Shown piece by piece: positions 5,102 to 5,269 of a stretch of 5,269 nt of DNA (its first letter is position 1; each line of letters begins with the position of its first letter). A model generated the notes under the pieces. The model was not told the origin of the DNA. It did not search any database and saw only the letters and a list, made by a program, of their open reading frames with translations. The stretch covers positions 1 to 5,269 of the forward strand of contig DATJHO010000161.1 in NCBI GenBank assembly GCA_035493835.1. The letters run 5' to 3'. The position numbers and the translations under genes were made by a program. Source of the DNA: DASZTU01 sp035493835 (GTDB lineage Bacteria > Pseudomonadota > Alphaproteobacteria > Rhizobiales > Devosiaceae).

Positions 5102-5269
5102 GCGGGTGGGGTTCGGGTGTGCAAATCCCTCCGGCGCGACCCGGATCAACTTGCGGCATCGGCGAGGCTCCATCCCGGAGCGGGTAGTTCCCGCGTTTTG
5201 GTGAGACAGAGCCTCGCCGACGCGATCGGGGCTTGGGATCGAGCACAAGGTCTACCGGACCCGGTTGCT
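5102..5269. other. Gene-free end region with a nested hairpin
   Basis: I see no gene in the last 168 bases. Frames on both strands are short, Arg/Pro-rich and lack ribosome binding sites. The region contains a perfect 12-bp inverted repeat, TCGGCGAGGCTC (5159-5170) with GAGCCTCGCCGA (5209-5220). Within its 38-nt loop is a second hairpin, GCGGG/CCCGC (5180-5184 with 5190-5194). It may be a leader RNA element for something beyond the window, a small RNA, or another intergenic repeat. It did not match any riboswitch consensus I could recall. Confidence 0.4.

Noticed and set aside
4246..5124. 292-codon minus-strand open frame overlapping the SDR gene
   Set aside because: It is an out-of-frame His/Arg-rich translation of the SDR coding sequence and of the palindromic repeat upstream.
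5103..5140. tRNA-like 3' segment (GTGCAAATCCC with flanking GGG)
   Set aside because: The T-loop TTC is replaced by TGC, the loop would be too long, and no anticodon arm, D arm or acceptor partner can be placed around it.
1..5269. CRISPR array, insertion sequence, defence system or prophage genes
   Set aside because: No regularly spaced direct repeats, transposase, integrase, nuclease or phage motifs are visible; all larger genes are metabolic enzymes.

Overview
The window looks like chromosomal DNA of a high-GC alphaproteobacterium, probably Hyphomicrobiales (Devosia/Pelagibacterium/Rhizobium-like). The assignment rests on a Rhizobium-etli-type asparaginase with its full active-site set, short GC-rich palindromic repeats between genes, a direct-repeat LexA-type box (GTTC-N7-GTTC) typical of alphaproteobacteria, and strong GC bias at codon position 3. 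No transposase, integrase, CRISPR array, tRNA or rRNA was found.

Layout. Positions 1-161 hold GC-rich intergenic palindromes. Positions 162-1190 (minus) encode a class-3 L-asparaginase. Directly in front of its ATG is a strong intrinsic terminator (1192-1238, minus). This terminator belongs to a 48-aa single-hydrophobic-segment protein not otherwise recognised (1296-1442, minus). The 201-bp divergent region 1443-1643 carries a candidate SOS box and small palindromes. It is followed on the plus strand by an NAD-dependent epimerase/dehydratase (SDRe) gene, 1644-2507. A perfect 20-bp-stem REP-like palindrome (2543-2586) separates this gene from the convergent minus-strand block.

The minus block reads, in transcription order: a classical SDR oxidoreductase (4865-4080), a 113-bp gap with a candidate promoter and operator, a cytoplasmic sulfite-oxidase-fold molybdoenzyme (3966-3361), and an FAD/NAD(P)H ferredoxin-reductase-like protein (3368-2604) that overlaps it by 8 nt. 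The last two form a tight operon. They most likely act as a redox pair, with the flavoprotein passing electrons between NAD(P)H and the Mo centre. Positions 4866-5269 contain no gene but hold several inverted repeats.

The most interesting observation is the small membrane-type gene in the region with the candidate LexA box, with its own ribosome binding site and terminator. This arrangement recalls SOS-induced small membrane proteins such as Caulobacter SidA. The second is that the terminator's U-tract runs up to the asparaginase start codon, so asparaginase expression would have to go through or around it.
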